A DNA stretch of 64,000 nt from contig CACJQK010000003.1 in NCBI GenBank assembly GCA_902595515.1, positions 1 to 64,000 on the forward strand, written 5' to 3'. Positions within the stretch are counted from its first letter, which is position 1, and every line of letters begins with the position of its first letter. The translations under genes and the position numbers were made by a program. The notes beneath the pieces were generated by a model. That model worked only from the letters and a program-made list of their open reading frames with translations, did not search any database and was not told the origin of the DNA. This stretch comes from an uncultured SAR116 cluster alpha proteobacterium. Lineage in GTDB: Bacteria; Pseudomonadota; Alphaproteobacteria; Puniceispirillales; Marisalimonadaceae. Shown here one piece after another: positions 10,392 through 21,448 of this stretch.

Positions 10392-11656
10392 TCTAAACTA
10401 CCAATCAATAAACTTGCATTTGTTCCTCCAAATCCAAAAGAATTTGAAAGAACATTTTTAACAATTCTTTTTTTTGATTTTAGTGGCACCAAATCAAATC
10501 CTTCAGTTTCATTATCAGGATTTATTAAATTATTTGTTGGCGGGACAATATTATTGACAATTGATAATATTGAGTAAATAGCTTCTATAGCTCCAGCTGC
10601 ACCTAATAAATGACCAGTTGCAGATTTAGTAGAGCTTATACTAGTATTATGTAATCTTTCATTAAGAAGTCTTCCTATTGCCTTTAATTCAATCATATCC
10701 CCAAGAGGAGTGGAAGTACCATGAGCATTAATGTAGTGCAGATCTGAATTATTTATACCTGCATCATTAATTGCAGATAACATGGCTCTAAAACCACCAT
10801 CACCATTATCTGCTGGCGCTGTTATATGATGTGCATCTCCAGATAACCCGTAACCCTTAATTTCGGCATAAATTTTTGCACCTCTTGCAACTGCATGTTC
10901 TCTTTCTTCTAAAACAACTACTCCAGCACCCTCACCCATTACGAAGCCATCTCTATTTTGATCCCATGGTCTTGAACTAGATTTAGGATCGTCGTTAAAA
11001 TTAGTGCTTAATGCTCTAGCAGCAGAAAAACCTGCCATACCTATTCTGCAACAGGCTGCTTCAGCTCCACCTGCAATCATTACGTCTGCATCACCATAAC
11101 GAATTATTCTTGAAGCGTCTCCGATAGCATGCGCACCTGTTGAACAAGCTGTTACCACAGAGTGATTGGGACCTTTAAAACCATATTTAATACTTACTTG
11201 TCCAGACAATAAGTTAATTAGTGCAGATGGAATAAAGAAAGGACTGACTTTTCTGGGGCCTTTTGAGTTTAGCAATTCTGTCGTATTAGAAATAGTTTCC
11301 AGACCTCCAATTCCGGATCCAAGAATTACTCCTGTTCTATTTCTTTGATGTTCATTTTGTGGTTTCCAACCAGAATCTTTAACCGCTTCAGATGATGAAA
11401 TAAGACCATAAGCTATAAATCTATCAATTCTTTTATATTCTCTTGGCTCTATCCAGTCATCAATGTTCAATCCACCCTCAGGATCATCATTTTTGGTAGG
11501 AATCTGTCCCGCTATTTTGCATGGTAGGTCTGATACATCAAAATTTTTGATTTTGTTTATACCAACAAAACCTGAAATAAGTCTTTTCCAATTGATATCT
11601 ACACCCAACCCTAAAGGTGTTAAAATACCTAATCCCGTTACAACAACTCGACGCAT
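10388..11656 (-). CDS. fabF: 3-oxoacyl-ACP synthase II
   Basis: MRRVVVTGLGILTPLG; VVTACSTGAHAIGDA; INAHGTSTPLGDMIE; SNSFGFGGTNASL. Confidence 0.97.
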   Translation of the reverse strand: MRRVVVTGLGILTPLGLGVDINWKRLISGFVGINKIKNFDVSDLPCKIAGQIPTKNDDPEGGLNIDDWIEPREYKRIDRFIAYGLISSSEAVKDSGWKPQNEHQRNRTGVILGSGIGGLETISNTTELLNSKGPRKVSPFFIPSALINLLSGQVSIKYGFKGPNHSVVTACSTGAHAIGDASRIIRYGDADVMIAGGAEAACCRIGMAGFSAARALSTNFNDDPKSSSRPWDQNRDGFVMGEGAGVVVLEEREHAVARGAKIYAEIKGYGLSGDAHHITAPADNGDGGFRAMLSAINDAGINNSDLHYINAHGTSTPLGDMIELKAIGRLLNERLHNTSISSTKSATGHLLGAAGAIEAIYSILSIVNNIVPPTNNLINPDNETEGFDLVPLKSKKRIVKNVLSNSFGFGGTNASLLIGSLD

Positions 11657-11697
11657 AAAAACTCCCAATTACAACTCGAGCAACTAATATGGGTATG

Positions 11698-11931
11698 TTA
11701 ACTATTTGATGATATAAAGTCTATTGCATCTTTTACAGTTTGTATTTTTTCAGCTGCATCATCGGGTATCTCACATTCAAATTCTTCTTCAAATGCCATT
11801 ACTAATTCTACAGTATCTAAGCTGTCAGCGCCTAGATCATCTATAAAACTAGCACTATCTACAACTTTTGATTCTTCTACACCAAGATGCTCAACAACAA
11901 TTTTCGTAACTCTGCCAGCTATATCACTCAT
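11698..11931 (-). CDS. acpP: Acyl carrier protein
   Basis: [20 protein letters not shown]...[23 protein letters not shown]; internal Met chosen as start. Confidence 0.97.
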   Translation of the reverse strand: MSDIAGRVTKIVVEHLGVEESKVVDSASFIDDLGADSLDTVELVMAFEEEFECEIPDDAAEKIQTVKDAIDFISSNS

Positions 11932-12030
11932 TAAAATACCCCTTAATTCAATATGGAAAACTAAATTTTGTCTCCGAGTAACATAAATATTTACACATGC
12001 CAAGCATATAATTAACTCTTAACAAAAAAA

Positions 12031-12768
12031 CTATATCATACTCATTCCACCATTGATGTGCAAACTAGTACCAGTTATAAAACTTGCTTCATCACTTGAT
12101 AAAAATACACAGCCATTTGCAATATCTTCTACTCTACCTAATCTATTGATTGGAATATTAACAATTATCTTACTTTTTTGTTCGTTAGTAAGTTTCTCTG
12201 TCATTGGTGTAGATATAAATCCTGGAGCAATTAGGTTACACGTAATTCCTCGAGCTGCTACTTCCAAAGCTATAGATTTTGTTAAACCTACCAAGGCTGA
12301 TTTGGAGGCTGAATAGTTAGTTTGACCAGGATTACCAGTATAACCTACTATAGAACTTATAAATATAATTCTTCCATATTTTCTCTTTAACATTCCTTTG
12401 ATAACTTGCCTCGTCAATCTCATACTTGCAGATAAATTTATATTGATAACATTATCCCAATCCTCATCTTTCATTCTTAAAAAGAGATTGTCTGCTGTAA
12501 TACCTGCATTATTTATAAGAATGTCAATTTTACCAAAGCAAGTCTCTGCTTCTTGTGCTAAATTAGCTATACTTTCCTTAGAACTTAAGTCAGTTACGAT
12601 TGTTTTAGTATCATTTCCTAATTCTGATGACAGCTTATCAAGAATATTTTGTCTTGTACCTGAAAGAATTAGCTTTGCACCTTGTTTTATCATTTTTTTA
12701 GCTATAGAATTCCCAATTCCACCCGTCGCTCCAGTCAATAAAACAACCTTCCCAGTTAAATCAAACAT
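12031..12768 (-). CDS. fabG: 3-oxoacyl-ACP reductase
   Basis: SDR TGATGGIG, NNAGIT, YSASKSALVG; located in fab cluster. Confidence 0.95.
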   Translation of the reverse strand: MFDLTGKVVLLTGATGGIGNSIAKKMIKQGAKLILSGTRQNILDKLSSELGNDTKTIVTDLSSKESIANLAQEAETCFGKIDILINNAGITADNLFLRMKDEDWDNVININLSASMRLTRQVIKGMLKRKYGRIIFISSIVGYTGNPGQTNYSASKSALVGLTKSIALEVAARGITCNLIAPGFISTPMTEKLTNEQKSKIIVNIPINRLGRVEDIANGCVFLSSDEASFITGTSLHINGGMSMI

Positions 12769-12787
12769 TTCACTTCTCCATTAATGA

Positions 12788-13717
12788 TTAGATTAAATTC
12801 TCAAAATCTTCTGGATTTTCATAACATTCCGTTGAAACATTTTTCAGCATTCTTTTTGCAATACCAGTAAGAATTTTTCCACTTCCAAGTTCAACAATTT
12901 TTTTAATTCCCATATCATTAGCTAACTGCATAGTTTCCCTCCACCTTACAGTACCGATAACTTGATCAATTAAATTTTTTTTTAATTTAATAGGATCAGT
13001 GTGGGCTAACGCAGAAACATTAGAAATTATTGGAATTTTAGGTGGCTTGAAGTCTAAATTATTTATGGCCTTTTCCATAATAACAGCTGCTGGCTCCATT
13101 AAGCGACAATGAAAAGGTGCACTTACTGGAAGTAAAACGGCTCTTTTAACACCACTATTTTTTGAAAATTCGATCGCTTTTTCTACTGCTTTTATTTCAC
13201 CACTTATTACGACTTGTCCATCTGTATTGTCATTACCAATGTCACAAACACCGTGTATCTGAACTTTTTGAATAATTTCTTTTGTTTTATTAATGTTAAT
13301 ACCAATTAATGCTGCCATAGCTCCTTTTCCAACAGGAACAGCTTTTTGCATGGCCTCTCCTCTCAATCTTAGTAAAATAGCACACTCTCTAAGGGAAAAA
13401 ACTTCAGCAACTGTCATGGCTGTATATTCACCTAGAGAGTGTCCACAAGTAATATCAGCTAATTCTGCTATAGGTTTATTTTTAATTTTACTTAACACTC
13501 TATAAGCAGCAACTCCACATGCCATAAGCGCAGGTTGTGCATTTGATGTTAATGAAATTTCACTATCAGACCCTTCCCACATAATTTTTGTAAGATTAAA
13601 ATTTAGAGCATCATCAACCTCTTCAAAAACTTCTTTTGCTTCTGCAAAATTATCTGCTAGTTTCTTACCCATTCCTATTTTTTGAGACCCTTGTCCAGGA
13701 AAAACAATAAAATTCAT
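12788..13717 (-). CDS. fabD: Malonyl-CoA-ACP transacylase
   Basis: FPGQGSQKIGMG; GHSLGEYTA. Confidence 0.96.
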   Translation of the reverse strand: MNFIVFPGQGSQKIGMGKKLADNFAEAKEVFEEVDDALNFNLTKIMWEGSDSEISLTSNAQPALMACGVAAYRVLSKIKNKPIAELADITCGHSLGEYTAMTVAEVFSLRECAILLRLRGEAMQKAVPVGKGAMAALIGININKTKEIIQKVQIHGVCDIGNDNTDGQVVISGEIKAVEKAIEFSKNSGVKRAVLLPVSAPFHCRLMEPAAVIMEKAINNLDFKPPKIPIISNVSALAHTDPIKLKKNLIDQVIGTVRWRETMQLANDMGIKKIVELGSGKILTGIAKRMLKNVSTECYENPEDFENLI

Positions 13718-13896
13718 TTTAATTCCTCATTAATTTTAAAAAAATATAATTAATTATTGCATAATTTTAATAAACATTTATGTTCCACAAATAAATAAAT
13801 TACTAGTTTAATTTAAATTATTTAATGTACTCCTTTCCAGCTAATCAATATCTGGATAATTTGGGTAAGTACTCATTAAACCACAAGGAGATAAAA

Positions 13897-14286
13897 ATGG
13901 CATTATACGAAAGTGTAATAATTGGTAGACAGGACCTAACTCCTAGTCAATTTGAAACAATAATTAACAAATTTATTTCTGTAATTACTTCATTTAAAGG
14001 TGAAATTAAAAAAAAAGAAAATTGGGGTCTAAGAAATCTTACTTATAAGATCAAAAAAAATAGGAAAGGTCACTATATCCTTTTAAACATTGATGCTAGC
14101 TCTGAAGCAGTTTTTGAATATGAGCGATTAATGAGATTAGACGAAGATATTATTAGATTTTTAACCATCAAAATTAAATCAATTGATAATAATCCTTCAC
14201 CTTTAATGACTAACAAGTCCGACAAGAAAAAAGACGAAGCTATCATTGATGATAGTGGTACAACTTTTGACAAAGAAAAACAATAG
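13897..14286 (+). CDS. rpsF: 30S ribosomal protein S6
   Basis: [20 protein letters not shown]...; CACAAGGAGAT RBS upstream of this ATG. Confidence 0.95.
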   Translation: MALYESVIIGRQDLTPSQFETIINKFISVITSFKGEIKKKENWGLRNLTYKIKKNRKGHYILLNIDASSEAVFEYERLMRLDEDIIRFLTIKIKSIDNNPSPLMTNKSDKKKDEAIIDDSGTTFDKEKQ

Positions 14287-14296
14287 GAAGATTAAT

Positions 14297-14551
14297 ATGA
14301 CGCAATTAAATATTAAAAGAGAAGCTCTAAGAAAGCCAAATCAAAAAAGAAAAAAATCTTGCCCTTTTGCTGCACCTAACACACCTGAAATTGATTATAA
14401 AGATTTAAAAGTTTTAACTCGGTATGTATCTGAAAGGGGAAAGATTATACCATCGAGAATTTCTGCAGTTTCCGCCAAAAAGCAAAGAGAATTAACTAAA
14501 GCAGTAAAAAGAGCAAGATTTTTAGCTTTAATGCCTTATGTTGTTGGTTAA
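14297..14551 (+). CDS. rpsR: 30S ribosomal protein S18
   Basis: KSCPFAA...[50 protein letters not shown]. Confidence 0.96.
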   Translation: MTQLNIKREALRKPNQKRKKSCPFAAPNTPEIDYKDLKVLTRYVSERGKIIPSRISAVSAKKQRELTKAVKRARFLALMPYVVG

Positions 14552-14565
14552 GTGTGGAGAATTAA

Positions 14566-15252
14566 ATGAATATTATCTTATTAGAGCGCATTGAAAAATT
14601 AGGTCAAATAGGTGATTTAGTTACAGTTAAATCTGGATATGCTAGAAATTTTCTTTTGCCAAAAGGTAAAGCTGTTTTTGCCTCTAAAGAAAATATACAA
14701 ATCTTTGAAGATAAAAAAGCACAGTTAGAAGGCGAAAATATAACAAGAAAACAAGAAGCACAAGATCTAGCAAACAACCTGCAATTTCAAGAAATTGTAA
14801 TTATTAGAGCCGCTAGTGAATCAGGTCAATTATATGGATCGGTATCAGCAAAAGATATTGCTCAAGAAGTTACAAATGCTGGTTTAACAATAGATAAATC
14901 ACAAGTTATTTTAAATAAAACATTAAAAACCTTATCTTTTGAAGATGTGTCACTAAGGCTTCATCCTGAGGTTCATATTAAAATAAAATTAAATATTGCA
15001 AGATCAATAGAGGAAGCAAAAGAGCAATCCAAGTCTGGTAAGGCTATTATTACCACAGAGATTACTGGTGGCGATATTAGATCAGATAGAGCACAAAAAG
15101 ATGCAAAACGTTTTGAGAAGAAAAATAATACTAAAGATGTTGAAAAGAAAAATGAAAAGCTAGTTGAAACTGATGAAAACAACATCCAAAAAAATAAAAA
15201 AGAAAATATAATTGAAAGTAAAAAAACTATAAAGGTGGATAAAGAAGATTAA
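14566..15252 (+). CDS. rplI: 50S ribosomal protein L9 with charged C-terminal extension
   Basis: MNIILLERIEKLGQIGDLVTVKSGYARNFLLPKGKA. Confidence 0.95.
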   Translation: MNIILLERIEKLGQIGDLVTVKSGYARNFLLPKGKAVFASKENIQIFEDKKAQLEGENITRKQEAQDLANNLQFQEIVIIRAASESGQLYGSVSAKDIAQEVTNAGLTIDKSQVILNKTLKTLSFEDVSLRLHPEVHIKIKLNIARSIEEAKEQSKSGKAIITTEITGGDIRSDRAQKDAKRFEKKNNTKDVEKKNEKLVETDENNIQKNKKENIIESKKTIKVDKED

Positions 15253-15323
15253 GTAACTTATAGACTTGTTTTTTTTAAATAGATTATTAAGAATTAATCT
15301 CCGTTTTCTACAGGAGACTTTTC

Positions 15324-16817
15324 ATGGACGATAGTTTAATCAATAGCTATATTAATTCTGATGAAATAAATAAAAATCCAAATTTAATGCCTCAGAACTT
15401 AGAGGCCGAACAAAGCCTGATAGGGTCAATCCTGTTTGATAATAAAGTTTTGGAGGAACTTTCACTAAGCTTTAATTCGAATTATTTTTTCGATCCTATA
15501 CATTCAAGTATTTATGAAGCAATTGTTTCTTTGATTGAGAAAGGCCGTTTAGCTGACCCACTAACTCTAAAAAATTATCTTAATGACAATAAACATAATA
15601 TAGATATTGACATTGAAAAATACCTAATAGATTTAAGAGACGGTGTATTATCATTAAGTAAAGCAAAGTTTTATGCTGAAGAGATTCGTAACTGTTTCAT
15701 TAGAAGATCTTTAATAATTATAGCCGATGACCTAATTTATAAGGCAAAAAATCCAACAATTGATATTTCTCCTGACGATGAGATATCTGCTACAGAAGAA
15801 AAACTATATAATCTTGCTGAAAAAGATCAAATCAATTCAGGCCCTTATGAGTTTAATACTGTTCTTGTTAATACTACGAAACTTATCAATGAGGCCTTTA
15901 ATAGAAAAGGAAAATTGTCAGGTGTTGATACAGGATTTTCTGGAATTAATCGTCAGTTAGGTGGATTAAACAAATCAGATTTAATTGTTCTTGCTGGTAG
16001 GCCTTCAATGGGAAAGACGGCGCTAGCAACAAATATTGGTTTTAACGCAGCAAAAAGTAGTAAAGTAGAAACAAATGAATCTATATTAATTTTTTCACTT
16101 GAAATGTCAGCAGAACAATTAGCTCAAAGAATACTTGCTGAACAATCAGGGATAGATTCTCATAGATTAAGAAGTGGTGATATTGATGATGAAGAATTTT
16201 CAAAATTAGTTGTCACTCAAAATAATATTCATAATTTACCTTTTTACATCGACGATACCCCAGCAGTATCTGTGGGACAAATTGCATCTAGAGCAAGAAG
16301 GTTAAAAAGAACTAATGGATTAGCATTAATTATTATCGACTACATTCAATTAATTAAAGGATCAAAGGCTAGCGAATTCCAAGGCAGAGTCCAAGAAGTG
16401 TCTGAAATCACAAGAGGATTAAAATCATTAGCAAAAGAATTAAATGTTCCTATTTTGGCATTGTCTCAATTAAGTAGGGCAGTTGAACAAAGAGAAGACA
16501 AAAGACCTATTTTAGCTGACCTAAGAGAGTCAGGTTCTATTGAACAAGACGCAGATGTAGTGATGTTCGTATATAGGGAAGAATATTATCTTGATAAAAG
16601 CGAGCCAAGTCAAAGAGATAACGAAAATCAAGAAAGTTTTAATGAACGATTTACAAGATGGCAAGAAAGAAGAAATACTGCAGAAGGTAAAGCTGAAATC
16701 ATTGTTTCTAAACAAAGACACGGACCAACGGGTATAATCCAAGTTCAGTTTGAAGCTAGACTGACAAGATTTATGGATCTAGCAAAAAGCGAAGTGTTAC
16801 CAGATCAAATTTATTAG
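15324..16817 (+). CDS. dnaB: Replicative DNA helicase
   Basis: LAGRPSMGKTALATNI; LIIIDYIQLI; DLRESGSIEQDADVVMFVYREEYY. Confidence 0.97.
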   Translation: MDDSLINSYINSDEINKNPNLMPQNLEAEQSLIGSILFDNKVLEELSLSFNSNYFFDPIHSSIYEAIVSLIEKGRLADPLTLKNYLNDNKHNIDIDIEKYLIDLRDGVLSLSKAKFYAEEIRNCFIRRSLIIIADDLIYKAKNPTIDISPDDEISATEEKLYNLAEKDQINSGPYEFNTVLVNTTKLINEAFNRKGKLSGVDTGFSGINRQLGGLNKSDLIVLAGRPSMGKTALATNIGFNAAKSSKVETNESILIFSLEMSAEQLAQRILAEQSGIDSHRLRSGDIDDEEFSKLVVTQNNIHNLPFYIDDTPAVSVGQIASRARRLKRTNGLALIIIDYIQLIKGSKASEFQGRVQEVSEITRGLKSLAKELNVPILALSQLSRAVEQREDKRPILADLRESGSIEQDADVVMFVYREEYYLDKSEPSQRDNENQESFNERFTRWQERRNTAEGKAEIIVSKQRHGPTGIIQVQFEARLTRFMDLAKSEVLPDQIY

Positions 16818-16848
16818 TAAATTATTGTAATTTGTATATTATTATTCT

Positions 16849-17931
16849 ATGAAATCTTTCCTAAAAATATCTCTAAAAGATATTAAATCTAATTGGAAAT
16901 TAATAAACAAAGCTTCTAATGGAAAGGCAGCAGCTGTAATAAAAGCTAATGCATATGGCCTAGGAATGTTTGAAATATACAAAGCATTATTAGAGGTTGG
17001 TTGTAATTACTTTTATGTTGCTAATATAGATGAGGCAATAAAGCTTAGAAAAAGAGATAATTCCACGGAAATCTCTATTGCAATTTTTGAAGGATATTTA
17101 GAAGGAAACCAAAAATTATATAATGAATTTAATCTAATTCCTATAATTAATAGTCTTGACCAATTGGTAAGATTAAATAGTTTTGCAGCGGAGGATCCTT
17201 TTCCTAGGGCAATTTTAAATATTGACACTGGTATGAACAGATTAGGCTTAAATCAAGAAGAAAAAAGTTTTTTACTAAAAAATAAAGATATATTAAAAAA
17301 TGTAACATTAGATTTTATTATGTCTCATCTCGCAAATGCACAAGAATATGAGGACAAAAAAAACTTAATGCAACTGGATAAAATCAAAAATTTTTCTACT
17401 AACTTACCAGGTATTAAATTAAGCCTTGCAAACAGTGGCGGCATAAAACTAGGGTCAAAATTTTGCCTTGACCAAACTAGGCCTGGTATCGCTTTATATG
17501 GAATAGATAATTATGGTAAAAGCTTTAATTTAAATTCCAAAAAATTAAAATTCCCTATAAGATTATATGCCACGATAATTCAAATAAAAAATGTTAACTC
17601 AGGGGAACCAGTTTCTTATGGTGGAATTGATATTTTGAAAAGAAATTCCACATTAGCTACAGTTGGAATTGGCTATGCAGATGGTTGGTTAAGATTATTA
17701 AAACCAAATAGTATTTTTTTGATTGGAAATGAAAAGTGTAAAATTGTTGGTAATATTACTATGGATAGTTTTGTTATGGATATTACTGATATAAAAAAAA
17801 ACAAGCTAAAAGAAGGAGATCACATTTGTTTATTAGATAATTCAAATATTGAACATATACTTAAAAATAATAACATTATAAGCTATGAATTATTAACGCT
17901 TATGGGTGATCGTTTATATAGAAATTATTAG
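16849..17931 (+). CDS. alr: Alanine racemase
   Basis: AAVIKANAYGLG PLP-lysine motif; GIGYADGWLR. Confidence 0.93.
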   Translation: MKSFLKISLKDIKSNWKLINKASNGKAAAVIKANAYGLGMFEIYKALLEVGCNYFYVANIDEAIKLRKRDNSTEISIAIFEGYLEGNQKLYNEFNLIPIINSLDQLVRLNSFAAEDPFPRAILNIDTGMNRLGLNQEEKSFLLKNKDILKNVTLDFIMSHLANAQEYEDKKNLMQLDKIKNFSTNLPGIKLSLANSGGIKLGSKFCLDQTRPGIALYGIDNYGKSFNLNSKKLKFPIRLYATIIQIKNVNSGEPVSYGGIDILKRNSTLATVGIGYADGWLRLLKPNSIFLIGNEKCKIVGNITMDSFVMDITDIKKNKLKEGDHICLLDNSNIEHILKNNNIISYELLTLMGDRLYRNY

Positions 17932-17952
17932 CACTTATCAATTTTTAATAAG

Positions 17953-18747
17953 GTGGTTAACTTGATCGATCTTTTTTTAGATATTCTTGGCACTACAGGA
18001 AAAAAATTTATTAATTTTGTTGTAAATATTGGACATTTTTTTATTTTTTTTGGAAACGCTATCTATTGGGTATTTAAACCACCCTGGTATTTTAAAAAGA
18101 TTTTTCAACAAATACTAGATATTGGATACTTCTCATTACCTGTAGTGGGCCTAACTACTTTTTTTTCTGGTATGGTTTTAGCTTTACAGACTTATAACGG
18201 CTTTACTGACTTCAACTCAGAGTCTACTGTTGCAAGAATTGTTCTAACGTCAATCACTAGAGAATTAGGCCCTGTATTGACAGGTTTGATGGTGGCAGGT
18301 CGCATAGGTGCAAAAATGGCTGCAGAAATAGCAACAATGAGAGTTACTGAACAGATAGATGCATTAGGAACATTAGGTACTAGACCTATGCAATATTTAA
18401 TAGCACCTAAGATAATTGCATCATTAGTTTGTATACCTCTTTTAGTTTTAATTGGAAATACTATTGGTATTTTAGGAGGTTATGTAATAGCTATTTACAA
18501 GATCGGTTTTAATGCAAGTCTATATCTCAATGCAACAATGGAATATTTACAGTTAATTGACATTATACAAGGTACTGTAAAGGCAGGTGTTTTTGGCTTA
18601 ATAATCTCAATGGTTAGTTGTTATTTTGGATATAATGCGAGCAAAGGAGCTGAAGGAGTTGGATTTGCGACAACATCATCAGTAGTTGTTTCTTCGGTAA
18701 TGATTTTAACAAGTACATATATAATAACAGCATTATTTTTTGGTTAA
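17953..18747 (+). CDS. mlaE: MlaE-family ABC transporter permease (GTG start)
   Basis: ELGPVLTGLMVAGRIGAKMAAEIATMRVTEQIDALGTLGTRPMQYL. Confidence 0.93.
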   Translation: MVNLIDLFLDILGTTGKKFINFVVNIGHFFIFFGNAIYWVFKPPWYFKKIFQQILDIGYFSLPVVGLTTFFSGMVLALQTYNGFTDFNSESTVARIVLTSITRELGPVLTGLMVAGRIGAKMAAEIATMRVTEQIDALGTLGTRPMQYLIAPKIIASLVCIPLLVLIGNTIGILGGYVIAIYKIGFNASLYLNATMEYLQLIDIIQGTVKAGVFGLIISMVSCYFGYNASKGAEGVGFATTSSVVVSSVMILTSTYIITALFFG

Positions 18748-18750
18748 AAT

Positions 18751-19524
18751 ATGGAAAAAAAAAATAACAAAAAAGTCATAATAAAAGTAAGTAATTTATC
18801 AAAAAGCTTTAATAACAATATTGTTCTCAAGAATATAAATTTTCAATTGCTCGAAGGAGAGTCTTTAGCAATTATTGGAGCATCTGGTTCAGGAAAATCT
18901 GTACTTTTAAAAAATATAATAGGCATATTACAACCTGACAAAGGGTCAATTATAATTAATGACAAGGAAATGGTGAATTTACCTAGAAGTTTAAAAGAAA
19001 AACTTTTGCTTGATCTTGGAATTACTTTTCAACATGGGGCTTTATTTGATTCTCTTAAAAATTGGGAAAATATAATTTTTAAAACAGCCAATAAAGATAA
19101 AACAAATAATAGACAAGGTAAACAACTAGCATTTTCAATAATTAAACAACTAGGACTTCAACCTGAAATTTTAGATCTGTATCCTTCTGAAATTTCAGGC
19201 GGGATGCAAAAAAGAGTTGCAATAGCAAGAGCAATCTGTGGAAATCCAAAGATTTTATTATTTGACGAGCCTACCTCTGGATTAGACCCAGTAACAGGAA
19301 GTTTAATAGATCAATTAATAAAAAAAGCTGTAAGAACAGTTGGAGGAAGCGCTATAACAATTACTCATGATATGGCATCAGTATGTAGAATTGCTGACAA
19401 GGTTATCTTAATTGATAAACAAACAATTTCATGGACTGGCACGCCAAAAGAAATGTTTGTGTCATCAAACACAAAGATACAAGAGTTTATCAAACCAATT
19501 AATTCTGAAATATTTTTTAAATGA
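18751..19524 (+). CDS. mlaF: MlaF-like ABC transporter ATPase
   Basis: IGASGSGKSVLLKNI Walker A; EISGGMQKRVAIARAI; LLFDEPTSGLDP. Confidence 0.92.
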   Translation: MEKKNNKKVIIKVSNLSKSFNNNIVLKNINFQLLEGESLAIIGASGSGKSVLLKNIIGILQPDKGSIIINDKEMVNLPRSLKEKLLLDLGITFQHGALFDSLKNWENIIFKTANKDKTNNRQGKQLAFSIIKQLGLQPEILDLYPSEISGGMQKRVAIARAICGNPKILLFDEPTSGLDPVTGSLIDQLIKKAVRTVGGSAITITHDMASVCRIADKVILIDKQTISWTGTPKEMFVSSNTKIQEFIKPINSEIFFK

Positions 19525-20888
19525 TTAAATCCAAAAAACTATTTATTTGTCAATCTTGTGGAAGTGTTTATTCAAGATGGATAGGTAAATGTGAACAATG
19601 TAATCAATGGAATACAATAGTCGAAGAAAATATTTCCAAACCATCTGGTATTTTATCAAAATCAAAAGGTAAAGAGATCAACTTTGAAAAACTGAATGAT
19701 GTAAATTACGATTACATAAGAGTTAAGACAAAGAACAATGAGTTAGATAGAGTAATTGGAGGAGGATTTGTACCAGGCTCAGTTACTCTTATTGGAGGAG
19801 AACCTGGCATTGGAAAATCTACCCTGCTATTACAACTTGTAGGAAATCTTTCTAATCAAAAAGAAAAATGTATTTATGTTTCAGGAGAGGAAAGTTTATC
19901 TCAAATTAAAATGAGAGCTGATCGAATTGGCGTTAAAAATGTTGAAATAGAATTTGCTTCAATTACAAACGCTTCAGATATTGCCATAACAATAAATTCA
20001 AAAAAAAAAAGATGTGTATTAGTCATTGATTCTATACAAACTATGTATTTAACTCAACTAGACAGTTCACCGGGAACTGTGTCTCAAGTTAGAGCTTGTG
20101 CGCATGAGTTAATTTTAGCTGCAAAAAAAACAAGCACTATATTAATCCTAGTTGGTCATCTTACAAAAGATGGAGCAATAGCTGGCCCAAAAGTTTTGGA
20201 ACATATGGTTGATACCGTTTTATACTTTGAGGGCGATAATAATTTTCAATATAGGATTTTAAGAAGTGTTAAAAATAGATTTGGTGCCAATAATGAAATC
20301 GGTGTATTTGAAATGCATGAAAATGGCTTAAAAGAAATAGTAAATCCTTCTGCGATGTTTTTGGCTGACAGACAAAAAAACATATCAGGAAGTGCAATTT
20401 TCGCTGGTTTGGAAGGTACAAGACCTATTTTAGTTGAAATTCAAGCGTTAGTTACTCAATCTACATTATCTACCCCTAGAAGAGTAATAGTAGGGTGGGA
20501 TATATCAAGGCTTGCAATGTTATGTGCAGTTTTAGAAGCGAGATGTAAAATTCATCTTTCCAATATGGACATATTTTTGAATATTGCAGGTGGTATAAGA
20601 TTATCTGAACCAGCAGCGGATTTAGCAGTAGCTGCAGCTTTAATTTCCTCTGTTAGGGATATTCCTTTATCTTTTACTAGTATATTTTTTGGAGAAATTG
20701 GACTTTCAGGAGAAATCAGGAAAGTTAACCAGCCAGAGTTAAGAATTAAAGAAGCATCTAAATTAGGTTTTAATAAGATTAATCTTCCTACTAAACAAAA
20801 AATTATAATTAACGAAAATATGAGTTATAACAACTTGAGTATTTTGAGTGACCTAGTAGAATTAATCGATAAAGATAATACAGATTGA
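19521..20888 (+). CDS. radA: DNA repair protein RadA
   Basis: FICQSCGSVYSRWIGKCEQCNQWNT zinc finger; GGEPGIGKSTLLLQ; KNRFGANNEIGVFEM. Confidence 0.96.
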   Translation: MIKSKKLFICQSCGSVYSRWIGKCEQCNQWNTIVEENISKPSGILSKSKGKEINFEKLNDVNYDYIRVKTKNNELDRVIGGGFVPGSVTLIGGEPGIGKSTLLLQLVGNLSNQKEKCIYVSGEESLSQIKMRADRIGVKNVEIEFASITNASDIAITINSKKKRCVLVIDSIQTMYLTQLDSSPGTVSQVRACAHELILAAKKTSTILILVGHLTKDGAIAGPKVLEHMVDTVLYFEGDNNFQYRILRSVKNRFGANNEIGVFEMHENGLKEIVNPSAMFLADRQKNISGSAIFAGLEGTRPILVEIQALVTQSTLSTPRRVIVGWDISRLAMLCAVLEARCKIHLSNMDIFLNIAGGIRLSEPAADLAVAAALISSVRDIPLSFTSIFFGEIGLSGEIRKVNQPELRIKEASKLGFNKINLPTKQKIIINENMSYNNLSILSDLVELIDKDNTD

Positions 20889-21424
20889 TGGAATTTTTAA
20901 ATAATTTATATTTTAATATTATTGATATAATAATCTTCGCAGTTATTCTCACATCATGCTTGGTAGCTACTTCAAGAGGTTTTGTTAGAGAATTCTTTAG
21001 TATTGTTTCTTGGATTTTATCTTTATTAGTAGCTTTTAATTTTTTTGATAAATTTAAAACAAAATTGTTAGAACACATATCGCAGGAAATAGTTGTAGAT
21101 TTTATTGCTTTTAGTTTTCCTTTTTTTACAACTTTAATCATTGCTAGCATTATATCTAATTGGTTATCTCCTAAGTTCAATATGAATGGAGTATTGGTTT
21201 TTGACAAAATTTGCGGTTTTGTTTTTGGTATTTTTAGAAGTTTTTTACTTATCATTTTATTTTATCTTGGTTTCCTATACTTAATTGGGAATAACAAAAA
21301 ATTACCAAACATACTTCTTGAATCATACTCATTTAAATATGTAAATTTTTCAGCTAAATATTTAGTGAAAATTTTTAATGATAATCAATTAAAATTAAAT
21401 AAAGAGAAAATTAAAGAATTTTGA
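20888..21424 (+). CDS. cvpA: CvpA-family membrane protein
   Basis: Multi-TM protein (DIIIFAVILTSCLVATSRGFVREFFSIVSWILSLLVAF) directly upstream of purF. Confidence 0.83.
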   Translation: MEFLNNLYFNIIDIIIFAVILTSCLVATSRGFVREFFSIVSWILSLLVAFNFFDKFKTKLLEHISQEIVVDFIAFSFPFFTTLIIASIISNWLSPKFNMNGVLVFDKICGFVFGIFRSFLLIILFYLGFLYLIGNNKKLPNILLESYSFKYVNFSAKYLVKIFNDNQLKLNKEKIKEF

Positions 21425-21448
21425 AACATATAACTTTAGGAAAAAAAA